Shown: positions 37,040 through 48,235 of the stretch, in pieces
How the letters are laid out: every line of letters starts with the position of its first letter
Numbering within the stretch: position 1 is the stretch's first letter
Assembly: GCA_039621445.1 (NCBI GenBank)
Contig: CP154956.1
Span: forward strand, 42,308,437 to 42,372,436
Origin: Euglena gracilis
Lineage: Eukaryota > Euglenida > Euglenophyceae > Euglenales
Direction: 5' to 3'
DNA: 64,000 bases
The notes under the pieces: model-generated
Databases searched by the model: none
The model's input: only the letters and a program-made list of their open reading frames with translations
Told to the model about the DNA's origin: nothing
Made by a program: the position numbers and the translations under genes

Positions 37040-37351
37040 CTCAACGTTGTTTTTTAAATAAAGAAAAACCACGTCCTGTCAGCACATTCAATGAAAAATA
37101 CACAGGTGAAAAAGGGAAGAAGACTGCGAATTTATCAAAAACAAACGTTGACATTGGCAAAAGGAAGCGATTTCTGCATACTTGGACCTTCGACCATCCA
37201 CCAAAAACATCGAAAAAACCCGCCTTTTCAAAGTTTAAGCTTCCATTACAATTTTTGATACCCCGCTCGAGCATCGGCCTTGGGCTTAAGGGCAGTCCTT
37301 CAGGGGCTGCCATTAAATGGAAAACCACGTCCCTTGAGGACCGCCCTACAC

Positions 37352-37506
37352 ATCCGCCAGGGTTTTAAAGAACTGCACCACAGCAATAAAGTTCACATCA
37401 TCATCCCAATAGGGAGGAGGGTGGTGAGTTGCTCGCTGCCGAGCCAGCTTGTGGATGGTTTGGGGCATCCTCCAGGTGAGCAGGTCGAAAATGGCACAGA
37501 TAAATG
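37352..37506 (-). CDS. Candidate exon with W-R-M-P turn
   Basis: The acceptor TTACTCAG is good and the donor is GTGTAG. The peptide reads FICAIFDLLTWRMPQTIHK, then LARQRATHHPPPYWDDD and VNFIAVVQFFKTLAD. It holds the end of one helix, a basic linker and the start of the next. Confidence 0.6.
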
Positions 37507-37581
37507 CTGAGTAAACTTGCTAGGATTACTCGGTCCTATAATTGGAATTCAGCCAGAATGCATGTGGGCCCAGGAAAAGAG

Positions 37582-37779
37582 CCCCCCCAAATAACCCCCC
37601 CCCCAAATAACACATCCCCCCTCGGGGCCGATTTCGAGCGCCCAAATAACACACCTCCCTGTTTTCCTTTGGTTTTCCATGTGAAAATACCCCCCCCAAA
37701 TTACACCCCCCCCCCCTTGGGGGCCCAGTTCGGGTGCCCAAATAACACACCGGGGGGGGGGGGGTGTTATTTGGGGGGG
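37582..37779. mobile_element. Tagged element, tag CAAATAAC
   Basis: A C run plus CAAATAAC at the left faces GTTATTTG plus a G run at the right. CAAATAAC or CAAATTAC recurs several times inside, each beside a C run. No clear target duplication was seen. No coding frame. Confidence 0.7.
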
Positions 37780-40171
37780 TTTAAGTGAATCTATGCTCCG
37801 CACCCAGCTGGTTTTCCCGAGAGACAGGGTGTTGTCCAATTTACAGGTAACACAGCAATTTTGATCGGGGAGATATGCAACAAGGCCCCTCAGAATGAGT
37901 ATGCAAAAAAATACAAGTTGCAATAAAAAAAATTTAGGACCACCTCAGGGTGTACACTTTTTTTGCTGGAGAAGACTCAAAAAATTTTCACCTCCGTATT
38001 TCCCACTTTGCAAGATTAATTTGCAATGCAACACAACTTGGACAACTGTCGCATTTTTCTCCAACAGGACTAATGAACAAAACAGTGTCTGGCACATTTT
38101 TTTCAAAGAAGTGCCACAAAAAAGCAAAAAATATAGCCGAGAAAATGCCACACCAAAAACAAGCGTGGTGCAAATTTGCAGTGTGACATGGTTGGTTTGC
38201 CCAGTTACATGCAATTATGTTTCATTGTGCAACCACTGTTTCAGCTGGTTGCAACGTCTCAAAATATGCCTGAGATTGTCTCAAAGGCAATTGCCACTTG
38301 TCTCATAATGAAATGCCAGACACGAGAAAGAAATGCACCATCCGGGTTGCAGGGAACACTTCTGGCTGAAGAAAAATTCACGCTGTCTGACAAACACAAC
38401 TGTCATGTGGGCATTCGTTCTTGAGAAAAATGGCAATTGCTTTCAGAAAATAGGCAATTGTTTTGAGAAAATTGTTATTTGGAGAAAATCGGAAATTTTT
38501 TTGGAGATAATTGACCGATTGCAATTGAAAAAGTTGGCTCTTACTTTGATCTTGGATGCATATTCATTCCGCAACCAGCTGTATGTAAAATTGGTTCAGA
38601 AATGTCATATGCAGATCCAAATTGTCTGGTGGGAGAGAATTCAAATTTAAAAAAAATACAAAAATTATGCCAGATGCAAATGAGCAAGATTTTGGGTTAC
38701 AATGAGTGAACATAATGTATTTGCCACTGACCCTAGGATGAAGGCCGGGGGGACCTAAAATATCTGGCCGGAAGACAAAAATAAGCCAGAAAAATTTCAA
38801 TGGCGCATTTTTTGTCTTTCCTTAACAAAACATTGTTTGGAAATTGGGCCTTTTTGTGTAGTAGATCCTCTTCGAAAATAAGGAAAATCAGGGAATTTCA
38901 GAATTTTTGATATGGTTGAAATCTGTGACCATCCATTGAAGCTGAATAATTGAATCTGAAAAATGGCGATCACCGTTGGAACAGAGGATCAGCAATTTTG
39001 AATGCATTGTGCTGCATGCAGGGCGTTGCTGTAAGGACCCCAGGGTTACTTAAAAATCCAGCTCAGAGGCGGGAAAATTTGGGCTGGCTGGGAAAAGGCT
39101 GCTGGCTGACCCCCCCCCACAGGGGTCCCAGGGCTGGAACTATGCCCGACCCGGGGTTGAACCAGGGACCAAAAATCGAAACTGCAAAAATGCACCAAAA
39201 CTGCCAATTATACTTAAATCCATTTTTTTGACCCAAAATTTGCCTTGGCCAGCCCAAATTTGATTCATTTTGCCCAATTCTTTGCCCATCGTTGGACCAC
39301 CAAAAACGAAAAATTTGTCACTGTCCAGCTGCCCTTCGGGTGGCTGCAAAAAATAAAACTTGTTGATGGTGGAGGTGCCAGGCTGGAAAAATGCTGCTGG
39401 TTGGAACCGTGCATGACCAAATTCTGAACCCATTTGAACTGAACTGAAATGAACTCATTTTGAAAGCCCTTGGGGAGTGCTTTTGCTTGATATGCCACAT
39501 GGCAATCAACTGCAGAATCAAATGAATTTTTTTTTCAAATTTCGAAACAGACGGTCGCCCATAATAACAGCGTTGTGCAAGCATGGCTAAATTCTGTGGC
39601 CTTGAGAAGAGCTTTTGATCGAGGGGTGATGCGACATGAGACGCGAACTAGAATCAAACGATTGGCACCGACGGCGGCCCAAAATAACGGAAAAATATGC
39701 AAAAATGGGTATTGTGGCATGCAAATTCCTAACTGGGATCTAGAATTAGAGGTCGCAGGCAGGGGACATCCCCTCGGCTATGAGCGAGATTGAAAGACTC
39801 CCATGAAATGCGCCCTCTATTTGTCCCCCCCAGTCTGGACAAAATGACAGAAAACAAAAACGATGGGGTAAAAATGATGGGAAAATGATGAAAAAAATAA
39901 ACGTTTCACGGGAAAAAAAGAAATTTGCAACATGAAAAATCCTGTACTAGAACCACCGAAAGACATGGGGGGTTTCATTTTTGGGGGGGTTGAGATTCTT
40001 GTGATGCCCCTAAAGCATTTCCCCTTGAAATGAGTACCCCCCCAATCGGCCACTCTTGGTTCTGGCCAATCACAATCCGGACAAAATGACGGGGAAAAAA
40101 CTTATGGACCTTCTGTTAAATTTGAGATGTGCGTGATCTGTGACTCTGTTTTGTTTGAAACATTGACAAAC
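37780..40171. other. Presumed intron, largely featureless
   Basis: No exon or strong repeat could be supported on either strand. A stretch around 39050-39130 resembles the CCAGC-rich interior of the hAT-type elements. Confidence 0.4.
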
Positions 40172-40436
40172 CAAATAAGACGAGGAAACAGCATAAATCT
40201 GGATGAGTATTGGAATACAAATAAAATCCATCAATGCATACCACGCATTCTCCAGCACCTCAGAGACCCTGCCCTTTTGGTCTTTTTGCTCCAGCAATCT
40301 TCGCAGCAAAGGAAAAGTCCGCCATGGCTGGCAAAGCAGCACCAATGCCAAACCCATGGCCATGACATCCAACAACATCCAAAGTGCCCATTGGAAAACG
40401 CCCACAATGATTTGCACAAAAAAACTTGCCATCAAG
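40172..40436 (-). CDS. Candidate exon with two helices and W-R turn
   Basis: The acceptor TTCTTTGCAG and donor GTTTGTC bound 265 bp. The peptide has FFVQIIVGVFQWALWMLLDV, then MAMGLALVLLCQPWRTFPLL, a charged linker (RRLLEQKDQKGRVSEVLENA) and a second helix start (WYALMDFICIPILIQIYAV). It contains two successive copies of the unit, each with an M-D or L-D at the helix entry. Confidence 0.7.
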
Positions 40437-40643
40437 CTGCAAAGAACAATTCACAGAACACAGAAAACATCGAACAGTATTTTGGTCATTTTTTTAGCAT
40501 GCAACTGGGGGTGTCTGTGAAATACTACGGATATGCACTTTGGGTGAATTTCCGGAATAAAAAATCTGTGCAGCGTGGTTTCATTTGCAGCCATCTGCTG
40601 AACCTCTTGAAACGAGCTTTCAATCAAGGGTTGCGAAACTCAC

Positions 40644-40719
40644 AGGAAATGTCCACAAATGTCCACAGGATTTTGTCCGTGGACATGTGTTTCCTGAGTT
40701 TTCTGGTTGACAACTGTTT
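40644..40719 (-). CDS. Candidate small exon, basic
   Basis: The donor GTGAGT is consensus and the acceptor is GGGGCTGTCAG. The 76 bp read QLSTRKLRKHMSTDKILW, then TFVDIS. Good splice sites outweigh the short length. Confidence 0.5.
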
Positions 40720-40857
40720 CTGACAGCCCCCATTGACCAGCCAACCCCCAAGATTTTGAGTTCAACAGCCTTTTTGGCAAGCAGTTGGTTGACAGGTGCT
40801 GTTTACAAGGATGGTTAGCACAAACCTGCCGTTGTGTCTCGCGTATCTGGCCTTGAA

Positions 40858-41060
40858 TTACCAAAGATTGACAGCTCCGATGCAGAGGTTTGGCTTCGCT
40901 TGTTTTCCCGATGGATGTGTCTGACCAAAGTTGAGAGCTAGCCAGACAGCACCTAATTTGACTGGGCCATCGACGCAGCCACCCCAAAGGTTTTGATAGA
41001 GGCTAAGGTAGAGGTGTATGGCATACAGGTAGAGGTTTTCAACCTCAACCTCTACCTCTG
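40858..41060. repeat. GGTAGAGGT hairpin words
   Basis: AGGTAGAGGTTTTCAACC faces AACCTCTACCTCTG around 41040. A related GCTAAGGTAGAGGTG lies just upstream. No coding call is made here. Confidence 0.5.
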
Positions 41061-41173
41061 TCCAGCCCTGTCGCATTTCTTTCCACGGAAGGGGATGAAT
41101 TCTCGCTGCAAGCATTCGAATCTTTTTTTTGCGTTTGGGGGGGGCGAAATATCATTTTCAACCTTCGGGTAAC

Positions 41174-41225
41174 CTTCATCAGACGGGCGACAAATGGAGC
41201 AAAAATCTCATGCATAAAGGCATCC
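41174..41225 (-). CDS. Candidate small exon
   Basis: The donor AAG/GTTACC and acceptor TTTGGACAGCAG bound 52 bp reading DAFMHEIFAPFVARLMK. This is the highest-coordinate exon I include with moderate confidence. Confidence 0.45.
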
Positions 41226-42182
41226 CTGCTGTCCAAAAATGATGTTTATGGGGCGCTTGAGGTCATTTGAGATGTGAAGTCTCAGAGGTCGGCAAAATTC
41301 TTGATCTTTGCAACCCTGAAACATTACAATTGAGCTCTCGAGCAAAATTTTTGACCTTTGCTAAAATCCCTAAAGGTGGTTCGATGTGTTTGAGATCCAC
41401 TCAGCGCATTTTTTGCGCATTTTTTTGCGCATTTTTTCCGATTTTTTCCAGTGCATTCCCCCCCCCCCCCCCGCTTGGCACAGTGGGGGGGGCGAGGGGG
41501 GGTCGAGGGGGGCAAGCGGCCGAGCGAGCGGCCGCGTGGGGCTGCGGGGGGGGGGGGGGGTCCCAGACCCCCCCCCCCCGAGCGGCACGCCAAGCCCCCA
41601 TTGGAAAGTGAGTGCTTTGGGCCCCCCGCATTTCATCTTGCTCCGTCTTCTCAGCTTCTTGGCAGCAAGCTTTTGTCCAAGAACAAACATCCATTGAACA
41701 AAAGCTTGGATGATCAGCCCTTGAACTTGAACCCATTTTGTGAAAAAATCTGAGGGAAGAATGGAGAATTTGATTATTAGCGGAAAGAGGGATGGATGAC
41801 AACATAGAATTGTTCAGAAGAACAGTGTTCAAGAACACCAATATCAATTTCTTTTTACATATGGACAATGTGGACAACATGGACAATATGGACAAAATGC
41901 CTCCAAAAAGCGTTAAAAAAAAGTGGGAAAATGGAAAAAGTGCGCAAAAAAATGCGCATTTTTGAAAAATTGACAAAAATGCGCAAAAATGTGCAAAAAT
42001 GCGCAGTGCATTTTCCCCCCCTGGCCAAGCTTCCCAAGAAAAAAAATCTCACAAACATTGCGACTTTTTTGAGGCCCCAAAATGGTCAAACATATGACCA
42101 TTTTTGGACATAAAATGGCAAATTTGGGGACCGCGCGCTCCACGTGCAGCCCAAAAAGAAAGAAAGAAACCGGCTCAAAACG
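41226..42182. other. Non-coding stretch with C and G runs
   Basis: It contains a block of C and G homopolymers (41458-41580), and TTTTTTGCGCATTTTT words near 41410-41440 with an inverse-like series at 41940-42005. No gene is supported. Confidence 0.4.
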
Positions 42183-42299
42183 GCTTGAAACGAACCAATG
42201 TAACTCATTTGTCAAAGGTTGGAATGAAGTGGGACAAATTCTGAGGTCAATCGGCTTTTGCAGCAATGACATTTCCGCTTCAAACCATTCATTTCCGCT
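42183..42299. repeat. Dispersed repeat R1, copy 1
   Basis: It runs from GCTTGAAACGAACCAATG to CATTTCCGC and is nearly identical to 49436-49551. The following GGAGGCAACCAAAT word recurs inverted near 43910. Confidence 0.9.
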
Positions 42300-42636
42300 C
42301 TTACCGGAGGCAACCAAATCCCGCGGTACTGAAATGTCCGTTCGCACTAATTTCGCATTAGTGCCTGCTGTACCATTATGCTGGCGAACAGTCCAGGTGC
42401 CGCGTGGTAAATGCAGGGCGACCTTTAGCACTTCCGAAGTGTTATCGCGCATGTGTAATCGCGAAACGAATTTTGTCCTTTTTTTTACCACGCCTACCTA
42501 CCATGGACGGATATTTGGTCAACAGAAGAGATGAGGTGTTGAATGGAGAATTTCAAGATATATTGGCTACTGGTGTGCAAATATCCTGTGGTTCTCCTGC
42601 CCTCTGCCGTTTTCATAGGTGCTGCAAGTAGCTCCC

Positions 42637-42906
42637 ATGGTAGGACACAGGACGTGTTCGAGGAGAATGGTCATTGTTTCACTGGTTACTGAAGTTCCAG
42701 AAGGTGTTCTTCCTGACGGCAAGGTTAACCGATTTCTTGGTTGTGAACAGCATCTGCAACAGGAAGTTGGCATTGAAGCTGTGGTCAACAAGTTCACAGT
42801 GGAGAAGTGGTTCAACAGTTGTTATTTTGGTTATTTGGTTGAAGCCTCTGGTGCTGCTGTTCTCCTTGCTGTCCAGAGCAAGTTCCTGGTGAAGACAAGA
42901 TCTTAA
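42637..42906 (+). CDS. Doubtful plus-strand frame, unknown
   Basis: An open frame of about 90 codons with a purine-any-pyrimidine codon pattern includes VIVSLVTEVPEGVLPDG and IEAVVNKFTVEKWF and ends at a TAA before the Gag-like frame at 43049. It could be a decayed retroelement piece. The frame is entered from upstream, so the 5' end is approximate; the first ATG is at 42668. Confidence 0.3.
   Translation: MVGHRTCSRRMVIVSLVTEVPEGVLPDGKVNRFLGCEQHLQQEVGIEAVVNKFTVEKWFNSCYFGYLVEASGAAVLLAVQSKFLVKTRS
42690..42778 (-). CDS. Doubtful minus-strand exon (competing plus-strand frame)
   Basis: The acceptor GTTGACCACAG and donor GTAACC bound 89 bp reading FNANFLLQMLFTTKKS, then VNLAVRKNTFWNF, with G/C-rich third positions. 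It could be the next exon upstream of the giant gene. The plus-strand frame 42637-42906 over the same DNA is an equally good alternative. Confidence 0.35.
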
Positions 42907-43048
42907 TCATCTTGCTGACCTGGTCCTGAACCAAGTGGTTGGGTTTCTGTTCTGGTTTCTTCAGTTTTGTTTGCCTTGTTGGGTTGGCCAGTATTTCCCA
43001 GTTTTCAGAGCCAGTGTTTTAGTGTTTTTTTGAAGGTGATCCACAGAA

Positions 43049-43629
43049 ATGTCCTCCATTGAAGATTTGGAAAGAAGATTGCAGGAATTGGAAATCAAAC
43101 CAGCCAACAGCAGTCAGTCTGTGTTTACCCATGTGAACCCCATCACCCAGGTTGTAACGTTTCTAAAAGAAATTGTGGAAACAAACCCCAGCAACCCCAC
43201 CCAAAGTTCAACCTGAAGTTCAAATTTACCCCCTGTGAAATTGAGTTGATGGTGCAGACTGGCCAAAAAGACTTTGGCAGATGGTTGAGGTTAACTGGTG
43301 ATGTTGCATTTGGAAATGGCCAGAAAAAGGATTGGCTATTGGAATGTTGCACACCCAAGGTGAAAAAAATGATTGAGAAAGTGATGCAGGAGAATGATGA
43401 TTTTGAAATGAGATTTTGGCAATTTTTGAGAAAAATTGACCTTTTGACCCAAAAAGCGACTAAAATTTTCGGCGACCGAAAACTGGAGGGGGAGTCCCCC
43501 CCCCCCAGTTTCGGAGGAGGTCCCCCCACCCCCCCCCAGTTTCGGAGGGGGGGTCCCCCACACCCCGCCAGGTTCGGAAAGGGGTCACCCCCCCCTAGCT
43601 TCGGAAGGGTTCCCCCCCACCCCCTCTGA
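43049..43629 (+). pseudogene. Gag-like frame, frameshifted
   Basis: The frame starts MSSIEDLERRLQELEIK, a coiled-coil start like those of retrotransposon Gag proteins, and stops at 43216. A second frame, open from about 43141, continues with FTPCEIELMVQTG, DFGRWLRLTGDVAFGNGQ and MIEKVMQENDDFEMRFWQFL before passing into C-run repeats. A frameshift in the overlap would link them. The Gag assignment rests on style only; no zinc knuckle was seen. Confidence 0.4.
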
Positions 43630-43639
43630 AATTCTCTCT

Positions 43640-44328
43640 GGGCAATTATTTTTAACCCAGGAGGCAGCCTCCATTCCGCTTTTTTTGCACGCAATCTTTT
43701 TTCGCAAAAATGTCAGCTATTTTGCACCGACTAAAGTTTCAGCATGGACCACCTTTGGATACATTGTCTCCGTGTCGCCAGCAAAGTCTTTAACCCGCCA
43801 GCCGAAATGGTCGAGGGAGCCATCGCGTAGTTAATGCTGACGAAGCAGCGGACCCCGCGGTGTTAGTGCCGACGAAATTCGGATTTCCGAAATTTAGCCC
43901 GAACGGAATTTGGTTGCCTCCGGTAGGCGGCCGAATTCGCACTTAAGGATTTTTCCTTTGAAATGGGCGCAACTGCGCAAATGAGCAAATTTTACAAAAC
44001 TCCTGGGACCTGTACCCTGACAGCCGGAACACGATTTAGTGACTATTTCAACCCTGTGTAGGAGTGGAGTAACTCCCAGTAGTTTGGTGTGCATGTTACC
44101 TACCAAGTAACGCGAACAGAGCCGACGGTGAGATTGGTGCTGTTGCATGTCAAACAGAAGAGAGGCACACACCCCTTGTTACGACACTTGGAAACGGTGC
44201 TGACGTGCTGCCTGAACTGGCTGTGATACTGCCGCCGTTGATAAGAACACACTGAGCCTCATGACATCACAACACCACAGACAGACAGACTACGTTCCCC
44301 AGCCGTCACGCAACTGATGTGTGTTTGT
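43640..44328. other. Non-coding stretch
   Basis: It contains an inverted copy of the GGAGGCAACCAAAT word (about 43910), the word GAATTCGCACTTAAG shared with repeat R2, and the first weak GCGCAA site (about 43974). No gene is supported. Confidence 0.4.
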
Positions 44329-45677
44329 GGGCGCAATTGCGCAAATAAAAACAATTGTGTTTATGGGCGCGTTTGCGCAAATAAAACGTACAAGGCTGAT
44401 GTTGAAACGACGTGTTTGTGGGCGCAAATGCGCCCATAAACAAATTTTTTGGTGTGCGCATTTGCGCAAATGCGCACACCAACATAGTTATGTTTATTAA
44501 CAGCAGTGCAAATGTACACACGTAAGGCAGGCAAATTTTGGCCAGTCAAATGCTGTGTTCCAGTGAACACTCCACACTGCCTCTCACCACAAATTTCATC
44601 GCCACATAATCGTGGTGCAAATCATTGGTTGGCGTGAGGAATTGCGTTCGCCAGCTGTCACAGACGAGGAGATGGTGTCGCAAAACTCATGTGCGTTGGT
44701 GCGCGCATTTGCGCAAATAAACACAATTTTGTTTGTGTGCTCTAAGGCTCCTACAAACACATCGTTTTGAAGCGGTGTATAAAATGTTTATTTGCGCATT
44801 TGCGCAAATGCGCAAACAAACGTAATTGTGTTTATTTGCGCAATTGCGCGCACCAACACGCCCATCACGTTTTTAAACCTCGTGGGGTCATGGTCCTCAT
44901 TGGTGTCTTTTAACATGGAAAATAAACATACGTGTTTATTGTTGCACCGGGGAGGTGGATGCCGGTCTGGTGGGTGCTGAAGCATAAGCAGCTGATGTGG
45001 CTGCAGCAGCGGAGCCGAGGCCGCAGGACAGTGGCAGGGCCCTTGGGACCCTAAAATTGGTGCCGGTGGACGTCCACCGTTACTGGGTAGCTGCGCACCT
45101 ACCTTCAAGAGATCATAATCCTATGTCTCCATCTTTTGTGGGACCTGTCAATGGTTCAAAAACGGCCCCATAACACCATGTGCCGGAGGAGACGGTGTGG
45201 CCACTTGGTTGAACCCATTCAGAAGCCACTGAGGGTAGCAGTAGGAGGACCAAACAAGGTCGCTTTTTACTCCTCCATTGGTGGTTTATTTGCGCATTTG
45301 TGCGCATCGTTGTTCTTTGGGCGCAAATGCGCAAATAACATAATAAATTGGACAGTTTCTTCATGCAGTTTATTTGCGCATTTGCGCCCACAAACAGTGT
45401 GATGTGCGCAAATGCGCAAATAAACCACGTCTGCTGCTGGTGTTTGATGGTTGTGTTTCCGTCACACCGTTCTTCTGTATGTTTATTTGCGCATTTGCAC
45501 AAATGTGCGCACAAAACATAATTTGTGTCTGTGCGCGCATTTGCGCCCATAAACTTGCGCCGTCGACAAACAGTGTGGCAAACCCACCAACTGGACGGCC
45601 CGTCGGTCTTCGCACCCACAGCTCCTTTGTCACGCTGTTTATCAACAGCGTCAGTTCATGGGTACTAAAGCCCAATC

Positions 45678-45777
45678 CTGGAAGGACATAATTGTGTTTA
45701 TGGGCGCAAATGCGCAAATAAACATGAACATGTTGGTGCGCGCATTTGCGCCCATAAACACAATTTTGTCCTTCCAG
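45678..45777. repeat. 100-bp inverted repeat from two palindromic sites
   Basis: CTGGAAGGACATAATTGTG at the left faces CACAATTTTGTCCTTCCAG at the right. Each arm carries one GCGCAAATGCGC site. It may be a miniature element of the island's family. Confidence 0.8.
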
Positions 45778-46352
45778 TGTTAGGTTTCTTCCGCTGGGTT
45801 CTTTGCCACACAACTGGTTGTGTGGATCCCGGGTATAAGCCGGGTGGGAGACACCCGTCCCCTTCATTCCCTTCAGTCCCTGCGGACCCCCATTTCCTCC
45901 CCTCTGCGCTTCCCTTGCCAAACACCCCACACTCACCTTCCTTCCCCTGTGTCCTTCCTGCCGGCTCGGTCACACCACACCCACACCCCCTGGCACCTCC
46001 TTCCCGAGCTTTAACAAACGCACCAAAACGTCACACCAAGGCGCCGCAAGCAAAGCAGTCCGGCAAACACCCAGGACTCACACCGCCGGCAGCTCGGACA
46101 CACTCGGGGACACAGCCGAAAGGAGCAACAAGGGCAGTAAAGGTCCCGTTCCTATGGTGCTTTTTGGCGTTTTTTTCAGAGTGGGCTGGCAAGGCCCCAG
46201 GGGTTTCAACGTACAAAGTCCATTTTGGGACACCCCAAAAACACCGTTTTTCGCCAAAGTCCCAGGGGTCTCCCAGCCAAAATCAGAATTTCGTTCATTT
46301 TTTGCACTCTCTTGTCCACGTGTTTTCAAACCCCCCTGACCTTCACAGCTGA
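45778..46352 (+). other. Open frame, probably not coding
   Basis: A 191-codon open frame starting from a non-ATG codon is proline/serine/histidine-rich with no recognisable domain, splice context or codon bias like the exons. I list it only because it is long. Confidence 0.2.
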
Positions 46353-46443
46353 AACAAAGCAGAATCAAAAAATTCGTAAATTTGCGCAAATGCGCAAATA
46401 AAAAGTAAAAAGCTTAAGTGCGAATTAGGCCGCCTAAGCAGCT

Positions 46444-46805
46444 TTCTGAACCATTTTGGTCGGTTTTGGGGGGTTCTAACAAAATCATTATTCAAGACGC
46501 AGCATTTTGGACGGAGACTGCGTTTTAAGACACAGACCTCATACCTGAAGTCCGGCGTCGTAGACGCAAGCCCCGTCCCGAGTCCTTGCACCTAGGACGC
46601 GGACTTGCGAAACACCCGATCCGTGTGCAAAAATTTTCGGAACGTAGGCAAAAAAATTTGAGATAAAATGCCAAACATTTTTGAGATAACGTGCGAACAA
46701 ATTTTTAGCACGTGCGAACATTTTTGAGATAAAGTGCAAAAATATTGACCAAAAATGCAAAAATATACGGTGTGAAGTGCGAAAGAATCGGGCGTTAGGT
46801 GTAAT
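46444..46805. repeat. Dispersed repeat R2, copy 1
   Basis: It runs from TTCTGAACCATTTTGGTCGG to GGGCGTTAGGTGTAAT and matches 49553-49890 with indels. Internally it reuses the word TTTTTGAGATAAAGTGC several times. Confidence 0.9.
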
Positions 46806-47539
46806 GGGGGGTGACTGACTCAGGGGGGGGGGGGCATGGTATAGGTCAAGGTCAGCATTCCCAATTTAGGCAAATGACAAGGGTTTCTGACAGACAATTG
46901 ACATTAATATGACATTTACACATTTGTCAAAAACAGAAACCCCGGTCAGCGTTTGGAATGGCCCATCCCACATTAATGTCCGCCCTCCTGTAGGATCAAT
47001 GTGGACACATGTCCGGACGACCCGAGCGTACTGAGTGAGAACACTTCACAGAAATTGACTGGGATCATTGATGAAAAAAGTTGAATGCACTTTTCTCTCC
47101 TACAGATCTCACTGGCAAGCAACTGTTGAAGTCTATGCTTGAGGTGAAATAAAGTCACTGGAAGGTCTTGAAGGCCTTGGAAGGTTGGTAATCTGTATTG
47201 CTGAGGAACATTGAAAAGTTGAGAAGCATGGATTGTTGAATTGATCTTGCGTTGTTGAGCGATCAGTCGAAATAGTTTCGCTGTGCAGGTTTACTTTCAT
47301 CTCCTTGGGGGAGCACGCCGTCGGCCAGCCATCGGCCAGCCGTTTTTGTCTTCAAATTATTTGAATGACTAAAAATTGCTCAACGGGTGTCCCATTTTCA
47401 ACGAACTGGCAAAAATTCACCTAATAATGGACAAAAAAAAGCACAAATTTTGTGTGAAATGGTTTCAAGCGACTAAAAATTGCCCAAAAATGGCTCCTCT
47501 TGTAGAATTTGAAAGATAATTCAAAATGCCGCTGCAATT
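46806..47539. other. Non-coding stretch, nothing recognised
   Basis: Apart from a G run near 46827 I see no gene or repeat that can be supported. Confidence 0.4.
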
Positions 47540-48235
47540 GAGCAAATTTCTCCCCAAAATATGCATTTGCCACTCATGCCACCCAAAATTGTGTATTATC
47601 CACCCGAAAATAGGAGTTTACACCAAATTTACCCAAAATTAGGCATTTGCCAACCCAAATGCCCAAGTGTCCATTGCCCCCCCGGATGAGGCATTTGCCT
47701 CTCAAAAAAGGAACCTTTCAAAAAGTAGGAATTTGGCACGCACAATTAGGCATTGGCACACCAATATAGCGATTACCACTCAGATTTCGGTGTTTTACAC
47801 CCTAAATTAGGCATTTGTCACTTAAAATAGGAATTTGCACATGAAACTAGGAGTTTGCTCCTCAAAATCAGGAATTGCCCACAAAATTAGGAATTTGCAT
47901 CTAAAAATTCAGAACTAGCACACCAAATTACTAGGCATTTGCAACTCAAAATTAGCTCAAGAACATGACCCGGTTACACCCACAATTAGGCATTTGGCAA
48001 CCCAAATTTGGACATTCCCCGGGGGACGAAAATTCAGGTTCTTTTTTTTTTTGAAACGGGTCCTGTCGCTCTTTTTAAATGTGTAAATTCCTAATTTTGA
48101 GCCCAATTTCAGGTGTGAAAGTTCTGAAATTTGAGTGGTAATCCCTAATTTGGTGTGCCAGTGCCTAATTTTGAGTGGCAGATTCCTAATTGATAAAAAG
48201 GTTCTTAATTTTTAGCGGGAAATGCCTAGTTTTTT
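47540..48235. repeat. Strand-switching degenerate array, AATTAGGCATTTGC words
   Basis: From 47540 to about 48005 the plus strand repeats AAATTAGGCATTTGC-like words at 20-30 bp spacing. From about 48075 to 48235 it repeats the complement (CCTAATTTTGAGTGG). The switch lies near 48010-48070, giving a large imperfect inverted repeat like that at 18290-19105. Confidence 0.85.

Larger units (their letters stand above)
44329..46402. repeat. Island of 16 GCGCAAATGCGC palindromic sites
   Basis: Sites at about 44329, 44363, 44412, 44451, 44699, 44786, 44829, 45284, 45317, 45368, 45402, 45481, 45531, 45695, 45734 and 46378 share the core (T)TTGCGCAAATGCGC and are often flanked by TTTAT or ATAAA. The site at 44451-44480 is a perfect 30-bp palindrome. 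The arms mix a few end words (GTTTATTT, GTTTATGG, GGTGCGC), as if assembled from modules. Confidence 0.85.

Noticed and set aside
39570-39790. Possible tRNA-like or structural RNA segment
   Set aside because: No cloverleaf with conserved anticodon and T-loop features could be drawn.
45777-46352. 191-codon plus-strand open frame
   Set aside because: Starts from a non-ATG codon, is proline-rich, and has no domain or matching codon bias.
44329-46402. CRISPR array, because of regularly recurring short palindromes
   Set aside because: Spacing is irregular, orientation mixed, repeat length too short, no cas genes, and the DNA is eukaryotic in style.
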